Assembly: GCA_016650365.1 (NCBI GenBank)
Contig: JAENVV010000136.1
Coordinates: 1-42,523, forward strand
Source of the DNA: Acidimicrobiia bacterium
GTDB lineage: Bacteria; Actinomycetota; Acidimicrobiia; Spongiisociales; JAENVV01
Direction: 5' to 3'
Length of the DNA: 42,523 bases
Below, piece after piece: positions 23,271-30,522 of this stretch (positions within the stretch are counted from its first letter, which is position 1; each line of letters starts with the position of its first letter). Position numbers and translations under genes: made by a program. The notes beneath the pieces were generated by a model. That model worked only from the letters and a program-made list of their open reading frames with translations, did not search any database and had not been told where the DNA came from.

Positions 23271-25443
23271 CGGACCGGGGGAGGTCCCGGCCACCCTTGA
23301 ACACGTTGTGGGCGAACGCCACTGGGAGCCTCACGACCTCGAGCTGTTGATCCAGGCATACGAATTGGCTGAACGCCAACACCGCGGCCAAATACGCAAG
23401 TCGGGTCTTCCCTACATCACCCATCCGGTGGCGGTCACCGAAGTTCTCGCTGGCTACGGGATGGATCGCGACACCCTGGTTGCTGCGCTCCTACACGACA
23501 CGGTGGAGGACACCAGCTCAACCCTGGATGAGATTGCCGCCCAGTTCGGCCCGGTTGTGGCGGCGCTGATCGACGGTGTCACCAAGCTCGATCGGGTCCA
23601 CTTCGATAGTCGAGAAGAAGCGCAAGCTGCGACCATCCGCAAGATGGTGGTGGCGATGGCCGAGGACGTGCGGGTGTTGCTCATCAAGTTGGCCGACCGC
23701 CTCCACAACGTTCGCACGATCGAGTTCCTTGAACCGCCAAAACAGCAGTGGGTGGCTCTTGAGACGTTGGAAATCTATGCCCCGCTGGCTCACCGGCTCG
23801 GCGTCCAGGAGATCAAGCATGAGATGGAGAATCGTTGTTTCGCGATCCTGTACCCGAAGAGGTACGACGAAATCTCCGAGCTGATCGCTTTCCGGTCGCC
23901 ACAGCGTGAGGCCATCATCGACAAGGCGATCGGGGAAGTAGAAGGGACCCTCGGCGAGGCCGGGATTCCGGCGGTGGTTTCGGGACGCCCCAAGCACCAC
24001 TATTCGATCTACAAGAAGATGGTCGACTCGGGTCAGCAATTCGAAGATATCCACGACCTTATCGGGATCCGGATCATCGTGGCCGACGTGCAAGCCTGTT
24101 ACGGCGCCCTCGGACTCATCCACACGCTTTGGCCGCCGGTTCAGGGTCGGTTCAAGGACTACATCGCCATGCCGAAATTCAACTTGTACCAGTCGATTCA
24201 TACGACCGTAATCGGGCCAGACGGTAAACCGCTCGAAGTTCAGATTCGGACCCATGAGATGCATGAGCGGGCCGAATTCGGGATCGCCGCCCACTGGCGG
24301 TACAAAGAACGGGTCGAAACCGATTCACTTCCGTGGATGGCAGATATCCGGAGACTCCAGGACGAATTCGCCGAACCGGAAGAGTTCCTTACGCATCTCA
24401 AACTCGACCTGTATCAGGACGAGGTGTTCGTCCTTTCGCCAAAGGGCAGGGTGTTTTCGCTTCCACGCGGCGCGACCCCGGTGGACTTCGCGTATGTGGT
24501 GCACACAGAAGTCGGGCACCGCTGCACGGGCGCCAAGGTCAACGGTCGGCTGGTGGCCCTGGAAACTCAGCTCAATTCGGGTGATCTTGTTGAGATACTC
24601 ACGTCGAAAGCTCCCGATGCCGGGCCGAGCCAGGACTGGCTGAAGTTCGTGAGGAGTTCGCGAGCCAAGGCCAAGATTCGTCAATGGTTCTCCAAAGAGC
24701 GCCGCGAGTCGGCGGTCGCCGAAGGCAAGGAAGACGTGTTTGACGCGCTTCGCAAGGAAGGACTCGGGTTGACGGCCGCCCGACGCGATCAGGTCTTGGA
24801 GCTGGTTGCGACCGAACTCGGGCACTCGTCGATCGAGGCACTCTTTGCCGCAGTCGGGGAGGGGGGCGCCAGCGCAACCAACATTGCGCATCGCGTCACC
24901 AGAGAGGTTCGTCCCGAGATCGAAGCCGAAGAGGACGACCTCATCGCTCCACCACGGCAACGAACCGTTCGCTCAACAGGAACCGGCATCATCGTTGAGG
25001 GGTTGGACGATGTGCTCGTCCGGGTCGCCCAATGCTGTGTGCCGGTTCCGGGTGATGAGATCGTCGGTTTTGTCACGGTGGGCCGGGGGGTGTCTGTCCA
25101 TCGGTCGGACTGCACAAACCTGGCCGTGCTGGCCGATCAGCGGGACCGGATGATCGATGTCTCCTGGTCCCCGGATCGCGTTGGACGATTTGCCGTTTGG
25201 ATTCAGGTCGAGGCCTTCGACCGGGCTGGTCTCCTGCGGGACGTCACGGGAGTATTTACCGACGTCGGGGGGAACATTGTGGCCTCCTCGTCGGCGACCG
25301 GCCGTGACCGTGTGGCGGTGCTCCGCTATGAGGTGGAATTGTCCGATCCCAGTCATGTTGCCAGGATTCAGACCATGTTGCGGTCGGTTGACGGGGTGTA
25401 CGACGCTTTCCGGATCGTTCCCCGCGGAGACGGTACGGAGTAA
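23263..25443 (+). CDS. rel: Bifunctional (p)ppGpp synthetase/hydrolase Rel
   Basis: About 726 residues with all domains of long RSH enzymes. The HD hydrolase has HPVAVTEVLAGYG and LLHDTVEDT, the intact HDxxED motif, so hydrolysis should be active. The synthetase has GRPKHHYSIYKKM, IHDLIGIRIIV and the RFKD motif in GRFKDYIAMPKFNLYQSIHTT. TGS follows (VFVLSPKGRVFSLPRGATPVDFAY), then a helical/zinc-finger region with CCVPVPGDEIVGF, and a C-terminal ACT domain (FDRAGLLRDVTGVFTD). It makes and degrades the stringent-response alarmone. The ATG at 23263 lies within the apt end; a TTG at 23257 is the alternative. Confidence 0.95.
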   Translation: MPSGPGEVPATLEHVVGERHWEPHDLELLIQAYELAERQHRGQIRKSGLPYITHPVAVTEVLAGYGMDRDTLVAALLHDTVEDTSSTLDEIAAQFGPVVAALIDGVTKLDRVHFDSREEAQAATIRKMVVAMAEDVRVLLIKLADRLHNVRTIEFLEPPKQQWVALETLEIYAPLAHRLGVQEIKHEMENRCFAILYPKRYDEISELIAFRSPQREAIIDKAIGEVEGTLGEAGIPAVVSGRPKHHYSIYKKMVDSGQQFEDIHDLIGIRIIVADVQACYGALGLIHTLWPPVQGRFKDYIAMPKFNLYQSIHTTVIGPDGKPLEVQIRTHEMHERAEFGIAAHWRYKERVETDSLPWMADIRRLQDEFAEPEEFLTHLKLDLYQDEVFVLSPKGRVFSLPRGATPVDFAYVVHTEVGHRCTGAKVNGRLVALETQLNSGDLVEILTSKAPDAGPSQDWLKFVRSSRAKAKIRQWFSKERRESAVAEGKEDVFDALRKEGLGLTAARRDQVLELVATELGHSSIEALFAAVGEGGASATNIAHRVTREVRPEIEAEEDDLIAPPRQRTVRSTGTGIIVEGLDDVLVRVAQCCVPVPGDEIVGFVTVGRGVSVHRSDCTNLAVLADQRDRMIDVSWSPDRVGRFAVWIQVEAFDRAGLLRDVTGVFTDVGGNIVASSSATGRDRVAVLRYEVELSDPSHVARIQTMLRSVDGVYDAFRIVPRGDGTE

Positions 25444-25446
25444 ACT
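25418..25446 (+). promoter_or_regulatory. Possible promoter of the minor-pilin cassette
   Basis: TTCCCC, 17 bases and TAAACT lie at the end of rel; the -10 includes the rel stop codon. It would give a leader of about 85 bases before the first pilin ATG at 25538. That leader contains a six-codon ATG frame (25455-25475) and a GGTCCG/CGGACC hairpin at 25475-25490. The -10 is good and the -35 is poor. Confidence 0.3.
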
Positions 25447-25537
25447 GACTAGTCATGACGGGAGTGGTTGGTTAGGTCCGTCCGCGGACCCGAAAAAGGT
25501 CAAGGTTGACGGGCCAACCGACCGATACCTGGTACGT

Positions 25538-27622
25538 ATGCGTTTACTGCACCGCGTTCCGAATGACGAACGAGGCTTCACCCTCGTCGAAGCCATGGTT
25601 TCGCTTGTGATCATCTTTGGTCTCATGGTGGTGCTCCTACGAACCTTCGATTCCGGTACCAGGGTTATCGTTGAAACTCGCAGGCAGGCCGTCGCTTCGG
25701 CGTTTGCGTCTGAGCTCATCGAACGCGGCCAGGCACTCGAGTGGCAGCACATGGGTTTGGCGACGTCGACCCGCGGCAATAGTTGTGCGACCGAGCAGAT
25801 CGGCTGCTACATCGGTAATCCGTTCACTGCCGGCGACCTCGTCTACGACGGCATCGCCGACGAGTACTTGTTTGGCGGGGAGAAGGTCGTGTTCTCCAAC
25901 GCCGACACATTCCGCCCGTTCCTGAATTTTTATGAACAAGTCCAGCGAGATAAGTCCGTGTTCGACCGATATCTGTTCGTGACCTCTATCGAGAATCCGG
26001 TTACCGGTGATGAGGTCGCCCGTCGTCTGACTGCCATCGTTCAGTGGGTTCCACCGGGTGGGTTTCGCAAGGAAGTCCGCCTCGAAACCATCGTTGCCGA
26101 GTATCAGGAGCCATCTCAGCCGTTCGTTTCGGGTACGGTGAAGATGGCGGGTGGCGCGTTGCGGTTGGGACCGTCGGGTTCCGGAGCCTATCCAGGTGCG
26201 TACGCCCATGGCACCGATTGGGACCTGTGGACCACCACCGGCACCCGGCCTCCGATTGACTACGTTGGTGATGAATTTTTCTGGTCGACGATCAACGAGC
26301 GTCAGCAGTTTGATGCCTCGGTGAATTTCCCTATCGCCACGGTTAGCGCCACCTCTGACTTCGTGTCGGGTTCATCCATCCGTATTACCGGTACCGACTC
26401 TTCCCGGCTGCAATGGGAGGGCGCCGACGGGCTATTTGGAACCCCCGACGATACGATCTTTACGTTGCCGGCGGCCAAGACCGAGTTCATTTCCGACGAT
26501 GACGCCAGCACGCTGCCTCCCCTCCAATTTGGTGCGACCGGCGTCCTCTTCAATCAGCCTCTCGCCCGATTGAACCATGTTGGGGCGGTGGGCCAGGACA
26601 TCGAGATCACGGAGACCACCGATTATGCGGTGAATGGATACCTGTTCACGGAAGTCGACCCGGTCCCGGCCGCACCGCCACCGGACGACAAGTTCCCGTT
26701 CGCCCAACTGGCCACGACAACCAAGTTTCCGGCCAAAATTGCCGTCGGATTTACCGAGTACACCGAGCCGTGGGTGCGAACCAACTTATACGGAGGGTTC
26801 GCACCGCTCGGTGCCGCCTCGTACAAGTTTGACATGTTCCACCGCGAGAACCCGACCTCGGCGACCTCGGCGATGGTGTTCGGCGGCACGGTTGATCGCG
26901 ACGATACGCCGATAGACGGGTATCAGCAGATCACGGCCTCGCTCGACAATTACGACGGGGGGAACCTGCACTTTCTCGACGATACGGCATACCCGGATAC
27001 CGGTGGGACCGGCGATTTCTTTGGCTGGGTGCTTATCACGATGCCCGACATCCAGGTCAATGTTCTGGCCGGCCAAGGGGTCGTGGCATTGCCGAACCCG
27101 ATCATGTCAACAATGATCATCAAACAGTGGGATCCGGTCGGCAGAAAATATGTCGTCGTGAACCCGAATGGTACGAATACCGCGATCGATTATCGAGCCA
27201 ACTACGGCTCGGATTGTGACACCGGTACGAACGTCGAAAACACCCTGCAGTTGTGGGGTGGCGCCCCGGTGACCAGCACGATCAGCACATCGGGTCGGCC
27301 CTATCTCGAATACCGGGTGTCCGGCTCGGTAACCGTCCGTGGTTGGTGTACAGCATCGACGGTTGACGGCGCGGCGGCCCGGTCCCGGACATGGTTTGAG
27401 ACGAAGCTCCCCATGGTCACGGTCGACCTTAACTACCAGGTCGTTGACTACGGGCTGCAGGCTGCCGGCGCCGGTGCTCCCAAGCCTCTGGCGGTCCCGG
27501 CAGGCGCCACCAGCGATTATGCCCAGGATGGCGGGCGGATCGTGCTCTATGACCTCGCTCTGCACTACGAGTCCGAGAAGCTCCAGGTAAATGCTGTCTA
27601 CATCGATCCATCGGCGGACTGA
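25538..27622 (+). CDS. Very large type IV prepilin-like protein
   Basis: A 694-residue protein with a type III signal sequence: a basic leader ending DERG, cleavage after Gly13 before FTLVE, the conserved Glu at mature position 5 (residue 18), then a hydrophobic helix (AMVSLVIIFGLMVVLL). Typical pilins are 120-250 residues, so the region after about residue 180 (GSGAYPGAYAHGTDW onward) is an extra beta-rich, Asp/Gly/Thr-rich exposed part, perhaps an adhesive tip. Few cysteines are seen. The start is the ATG at 25538; the frame is open further up but there overlaps rel. It heads a three-gene cassette and is two bases from the next gene. The PilV-like role is an inference. Confidence 0.8.
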   Translation: MRLLHRVPNDERGFTLVEAMVSLVIIFGLMVVLLRTFDSGTRVIVETRRQAVASAFASELIERGQALEWQHMGLATSTRGNSCATEQIGCYIGNPFTAGDLVYDGIADEYLFGGEKVVFSNADTFRPFLNFYEQVQRDKSVFDRYLFVTSIENPVTGDEVARRLTAIVQWVPPGGFRKEVRLETIVAEYQEPSQPFVSGTVKMAGGALRLGPSGSGAYPGAYAHGTDWDLWTTTGTRPPIDYVGDEFFWSTINERQQFDASVNFPIATVSATSDFVSGSSIRITGTDSSRLQWEGADGLFGTPDDTIFTLPAAKTEFISDDDASTLPPLQFGATGVLFNQPLARLNHVGAVGQDIEITETTDYAVNGYLFTEVDPVPAAPPPDDKFPFAQLATTTKFPAKIAVGFTEYTEPWVRTNLYGGFAPLGAASYKFDMFHRENPTSATSAMVFGGTVDRDDTPIDGYQQITASLDNYDGGNLHFLDDTAYPDTGGTGDFFGWVLITMPDIQVNVLAGQGVVALPNPIMSTMIIKQWDPVGRKYVVVNPNGTNTAIDYRANYGSDCDTGTNVENTLQLWGGAPVTSTISTSGRPYLEYRVSGSVTVRGWCTASTVDGAAARSRTWFETKLPMVTVDLNYQVVDYGLQAAGAGAPKPLAVPAGATSDYAQDGGRIVLYDLALHYESEKLQVNAVYIDPSAD

Positions 27623-27624
27623 TC

Positions 27625-28260
27625 ATGATTCTCGACCGGCTACGCAGCGACGAACGAGGGCTCACGCTTACTGAGCTTATGGTCGCCATCTTCCTGCTCA
27701 CCATTGTAAGTGTCGTGTTCTCAAGTGTCCTGGCGTCATCACTGAATGCAACCAGAGACATCGAAAATGCCGCCCGCAGCAATGATGACATCCGCCTTGT
27801 TCTCCAGCAGATCGACAAAGAACTGCGAGGTGCCGAAACGATCTGTGAGCCCGCCCCCGGTGATACGTCGAACACCCTCTCATTCATCACGCGCTCGAAT
27901 CCGATTCCCCCGGAGACCACCCGCCACGTGATCTATCGACTGGTCGACGTTGACGGTGATGGGGTCAGCACCGATCTGCAACGCTCCGGCGACGGAGGAC
28001 TCACGTACATCACCGTCAACGACACGGTGGCGAATGAAGCGATGGCGCTTGAGCTGGGGGTACCCCAATTGCTATTTGAGAATCAGGGTCGAAACGAAAT
28101 CAACAACACGGGCCTGCCGGCCGCCTCACCGAGCTACGGAAAAGTCGTACGTATCGCCATCTGGGTCGACCGTAGCCCCATGGACCGGATCAGCCCTCGA
28201 TTGGAATCAACCGAAGTTGCCGGTCGCAATATCTGGACCCCCAATGCAGTCAACTGTTAG
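27625..28260 (+). CDS. Type IV prepilin-like protein (PilW-like)
   Basis: A 211-residue prepilin. The leader MILDRLRSDERG is cleaved after Gly12, followed by LTLTELMVAIFLLTIVSVVFSSVL with Glu at mature position 5. The globular part has a helix (AARSNDDIRLVLQQIDKELRGAETI) and a beta-rich end resembling PilW/GspJ-type minor pseudopilins (VIYRLVDVDGDGVSTDLQRS). It follows the large prepilin gene by two bases and precedes the third cassette gene by three. Likely part of the priming or tip complex of a type IV pilus in the cytoplasmic membrane; the specific minor pilin class is inferred. Confidence 0.82.
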   Translation: MILDRLRSDERGLTLTELMVAIFLLTIVSVVFSSVLASSLNATRDIENAARSNDDIRLVLQQIDKELRGAETICEPAPGDTSNTLSFITRSNPIPPETTRHVIYRLVDVDGDGVSTDLQRSGDGGLTYITVNDTVANEAMALELGVPQLLFENQGRNEINNTGLPAASPSYGKVVRIAIWVDRSPMDRISPRLESTEVAGRNIWTPNAVNC

Positions 28261-28263
28261 AAA

Positions 28264-29598
28264 GTGAAACCCATGTGCACATTGTTCCGACGCCTCAGAT
28301 CCGATGAAGATGGGATTGGTATCGTGACTGCCCTGGCCGTTTCGTTCATCGTATTCGCGCTCGGCGCGACGTGGTATTCGCTGGCTGTCCATGAGTTGGA
28401 CCAGGTCGCTTTCGACCGGAATCGCACGCAATCGTTGAACGTTGCCGAAGCGGGCGCCAAGGAAGCGATCGCCCAACTCACATATGACGTAGACAACTGG
28501 CGCACCGACGCCCAGAGCGTCGGGTTCGTATCCACGGGTATTTTGGCCGGTGGAGCTTGCGACATCAAAACACTGGACACCGTGGTCGAAGGCGCGGTCG
28601 ATAACCAGGGCGAGTATTGGGTGGCGGTCACCAAAGTCGACAATCTGAAATATCACGTTGAGGCCTGGGGTTGGTCGCCCAATCGCACAGCCCGGGGAGC
28701 AGTAGCCAAGAAGGTTCTGCTCGATGTCGAGTTGGTGCCGCTCGGCGGCTTCACCAACGCCTTGTTTGCGTCCAAAGGTGGCGTTGTCGGCTCAAACTTC
28801 AAGACGATCTATGGCGATGCGTACTCCGGTGAAGACGTCACCATCTCAAGTCAGACGAACATTTTCAAGAATGACGATCCGTATCGGGGACAAGGCACGT
28901 TGACGATCTACGGAGACTTGACCATCAATAACGGCTCGAACGTGTTCGTGCAGTCGGAAGTTCACGTCCAGGGACGGATCGACGATTTGTCGGCATCGAC
29001 CCAGTATGGCTCGACGGTTCAGATCCGCTCGGACAACGCGATCTCTGCCTATCTGAAATCATATTTCAAGAAGGCGACGGTTCTCGGTGGGGAAGTCAAG
29101 ACCGCAGATGCGGCGCTCAAGGCGGGGTCCAACATCCAGGGTGCCACGCTCATCGCCAGCGCCAATGATTTGCAGCCGGTTCCGGATGTCGCCCTCCCCA
29201 GCTTCACGTTCAAGGCGGGTGACTATACCGGCTATACGATCACGTATTACGCAGACTTGAATGCATTTCGAACGTACCTCGCCGCCAACGGCGACGATCT
29301 CGAAGGCGTCCATGTGGTGGCCGCCGGCGACGGCAGTGTCGTGAACTTCCACCAGGACACATTCACCGACAACTTCGTGCTGATCGTTGATGGTTCGTTT
29401 GAGATTCAAGGAACTCCCAAAGGCGGTTCCACCCCGACCGGTGATCCTGCGACTGCCCTCATCGTTATGAAGAATCCAGCAGGAACTTTGACGCTTGGTC
29501 AGAATTTCCAGTCCGTGCCTGGCGAGGTGCATCATTTGGTGTTCTCAAACGGGATCGTCACCTCGACGAATCAATCCGTGATCTACGGCGCCTTGTAG
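28264..29598 (+). CDS. PilX-like pilus assembly protein, ended by an in-frame TAG
   Basis: 444 residues to the first stop. The N-terminus (FRRLRSDEDG then IGIVTALAVSFIVFALGATWYSLA) copies the leader style of the two upstream prepilins but lacks Glu at mature position 5 and the usual aromatic, as in PilX-type proteins. A helix with ALNVAEAG-like LNVAEAGAKEAIAQL follows, typical of PilX. The rest is a repetitive beta-rich region (GDAYSGEDVTISSQTNIF, GDLTINNGSNVF), suggesting a beta-solenoid-like body. Starts are GTG 28264 or ATG 28273. The TAG at 29596 is followed by 58 sense codons in the same frame, listed separately, so the true product may be about 503 residues. Confidence 0.78.
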   Translation: MKPMCTLFRRLRSDEDGIGIVTALAVSFIVFALGATWYSLAVHELDQVAFDRNRTQSLNVAEAGAKEAIAQLTYDVDNWRTDAQSVGFVSTGILAGGACDIKTLDTVVEGAVDNQGEYWVAVTKVDNLKYHVEAWGWSPNRTARGAVAKKVLLDVELVPLGGFTNALFASKGGVVGSNFKTIYGDAYSGEDVTISSQTNIFKNDDPYRGQGTLTIYGDLTINNGSNVFVQSEVHVQGRIDDLSASTQYGSTVQIRSDNAISAYLKSYFKKATVLGGEVKTADAALKAGSNIQGATLIASANDLQPVPDVALPSFTFKAGDYTGYTITYYADLNAFRTYLAANGDDLEGVHVVAAGDGSVVNFHQDTFTDNFVLIVDGSFEIQGTPKGGSTPTGDPATALIVMKNPAGTLTLGQNFQSVPGEVHHLVFSNGIVTSTNQSVIYGAL

Positions 29599-29775
29599 GG
29601 GTACAAGGACCAGACCGGGAACCGACTTGAGATCCACTTCCGACCACCAGCCGAAGGTGTGATTCAGGGGTTCGAGTTCGATCCGCAGCTGGCTGACGCG
29701 TTCATACCTGAGCCAGGGGATTGGCGAGACGTGTCACCAACGGCGGATCCGATCACCGCCTACTGCACCCCCTAG
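29599..29775 (+). pseudogene. In-frame C-terminal continuation of the PilX-like gene after TAG
   Basis: The frame of the PilX-like gene continues past its TAG for 58 codons to a second TAG at 29773. The translated stretch (GYKDQTGNRLEIHFRPPAEG ... ITAYCTP) reads like normal protein. Its third codon positions are mostly G or C like the genes around it, and it has no start codon of its own near the beginning. It is either the severed end of the gene after a nonsense change, a sequencing error, or a readthrough extension. Confidence 0.6.
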
Positions 29776-29793
29776 ACCTCCGGCTAATCTGCT

Positions 29794-29812
29794 GGCCTTC
29801 ACATCGAAGGCC
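29794..29812 (+). repeat. Inverted repeat 1 before the MBL gene
   Basis: GGCCTTC, a five-base loop ACATC and GAAGGCC form a perfect seven-pair hairpin in the short gap between the pilin cassette and the MBL gene. Its 3' arm contains GAAGG, which lies seven bases from the ATG at 29818 and is the best-placed Shine-Dalgarno. No T-run follows. The same arm sequences recur in inverted repeat 2. Confidence 0.55.
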
Positions 29813-29817
29813 GAGGA

Positions 29818-30522
29818 ATGACCAATCACAACGTAGATCGCACGCAAGCGGCCTTCCCGATCAAGAAGGCCGCTTTGCTCATTGAGTCGCGCTCCCTATG
29901 GGTTGCCCAAACCAACACGTACGTGGTCGCTCCCGAACGCGGTGGGCCGGGTTTCATCGTCGATGCTCCTCCGGATATTGACTCGATCGTTGAGCTCGTC
30001 ACTTCGCTCGATGTTGCCCCGGTGGCGCTGCTGGTTACCCATGGCCATGTTGATCATGGGGGAGCCGCCGGCCAGGTCTCCAGCCATTTTGGGATCAAGG
30101 CGTACGTGCATCCCGATGACGACTACCTGAGCTTGGACCCCAACCGACAGGTTCAAACCCTCATGGGAATCCGATTGGCGGAACCGCTCCCGGTGCCCGA
30201 TTTCGAGCCCCTCATCCATGGACAGGTAATCCGGCTAGCCGGTATAGATGTTGAGGTGATCCACACACCCGGACACACGCCGGGACATGTTTGTTTCCGG
30301 GTGCCCGATGAGGAAGTTCTCCTCTCGGGAGACCAACTGTTTGCTGGTTCGATCGGTCGGACCGATCTACCGGGCGGCAGCTTTGAGCAGTTGATGGAGA
30401 GTATGAAGCAAAGGGTATTGACGCTCGACGACGAAGTCGTTGTTTTTCCTGGCCACGGACCAGCTACTACCGTTGGGCGGGAACGTCGCACGAACCCGTT
30501 CCTGCAAGGACTGATCCCATGA
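29818..30522 (+). CDS. MBL-fold metallo-hydrolase (glyoxalase II-like)
   Basis: A 234-residue metallo-beta-lactamase-fold hydrolase. The binuclear metal site is complete: THGHVDHGG (His75, His77, Asp79, His80), HTPGHTPGH, the bridging Asp in LLSGDQLF, and the final His in FPGHGP. IGRTDLPGG is typical of the glyoxalase II-like subgroup, which cleaves thioesters; the actual substrate is unknown. In mycobacteria the same kind of gene precedes hisS. The stop overlaps the hisS ATG (ATGA). The start is uncertain: ATG 29818 adds about 19 weakly conserved residues that span an eleven-pair inverted repeat, and a TTG at 29875 with AGAAGG five bases upstream is an alternative. Confidence 0.88.
   Translation: MTNHNVDRTQAAFPIKKAALLIESRSLWVAQTNTYVVAPERGGPGFIVDAPPDIDSIVELVTSLDVAPVALLVTHGHVDHGGAAGQVSSHFGIKAYVHPDDDYLSLDPNRQVQTLMGIRLAEPLPVPDFEPLIHGQVIRLAGIDVEVIHTPGHTPGHVCFRVPDEEVLLSGDQLFAGSIGRTDLPGGSFEQLMESMKQRVLTLDDEVVVFPGHGPATTVGRERRTNPFLQGLIP
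29846..29875 (+). repeat. Inverted repeat 2 at the start of the MBL gene (possible terminator)
   Basis: AAGCGGCCTTC, an eight-base loop and GAAGGCCGCTT form a perfect eleven-pair stem followed by TTTGC. It resembles an intrinsic terminator with a short T-tract, yet it lies in codons 10-20 of the frame starting at 29818. Its arms contain the same GGCCTTC/GAAGGCC as repeat 1, so arms can be exchanged. If it terminates the pilin cassette, the MBL gene may start at the TTG at 29875. Confidence 0.5.

Noticed and set aside
25455-25475. Six-codon leader frame before the pilin cassette
   Set aside because: Too short to judge, no ribosome site, and no run of one amino acid that would suggest attenuation. 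Mentioned only as part of the leader.
25475-25490. GGTCCG/CGGACC hairpin as a terminator of rel
   Set aside because: The stem is only six pairs and is followed by an A-rich, not T-rich, stretch. It is a weak candidate in either direction.
25157-25537. Extension of the large prepilin back into rel
   Set aside because: The segment is another frame of the Rel ACT domain. The type III signal begins properly at ATG 25538.
25444-25537. Cyclic di-GMP riboswitch before the pilin genes
   Set aside because: I looked for GEMM-like conserved segments and found none; the leader is also too short for a typical aptamer plus expression platform.
29794-30522. Histidine attenuator before hisS
   Set aside because: The sequence between the two inverted repeats encodes only one histidine and no leader peptide with a His run. 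The fold-switch idea is kept only as a structural observation.
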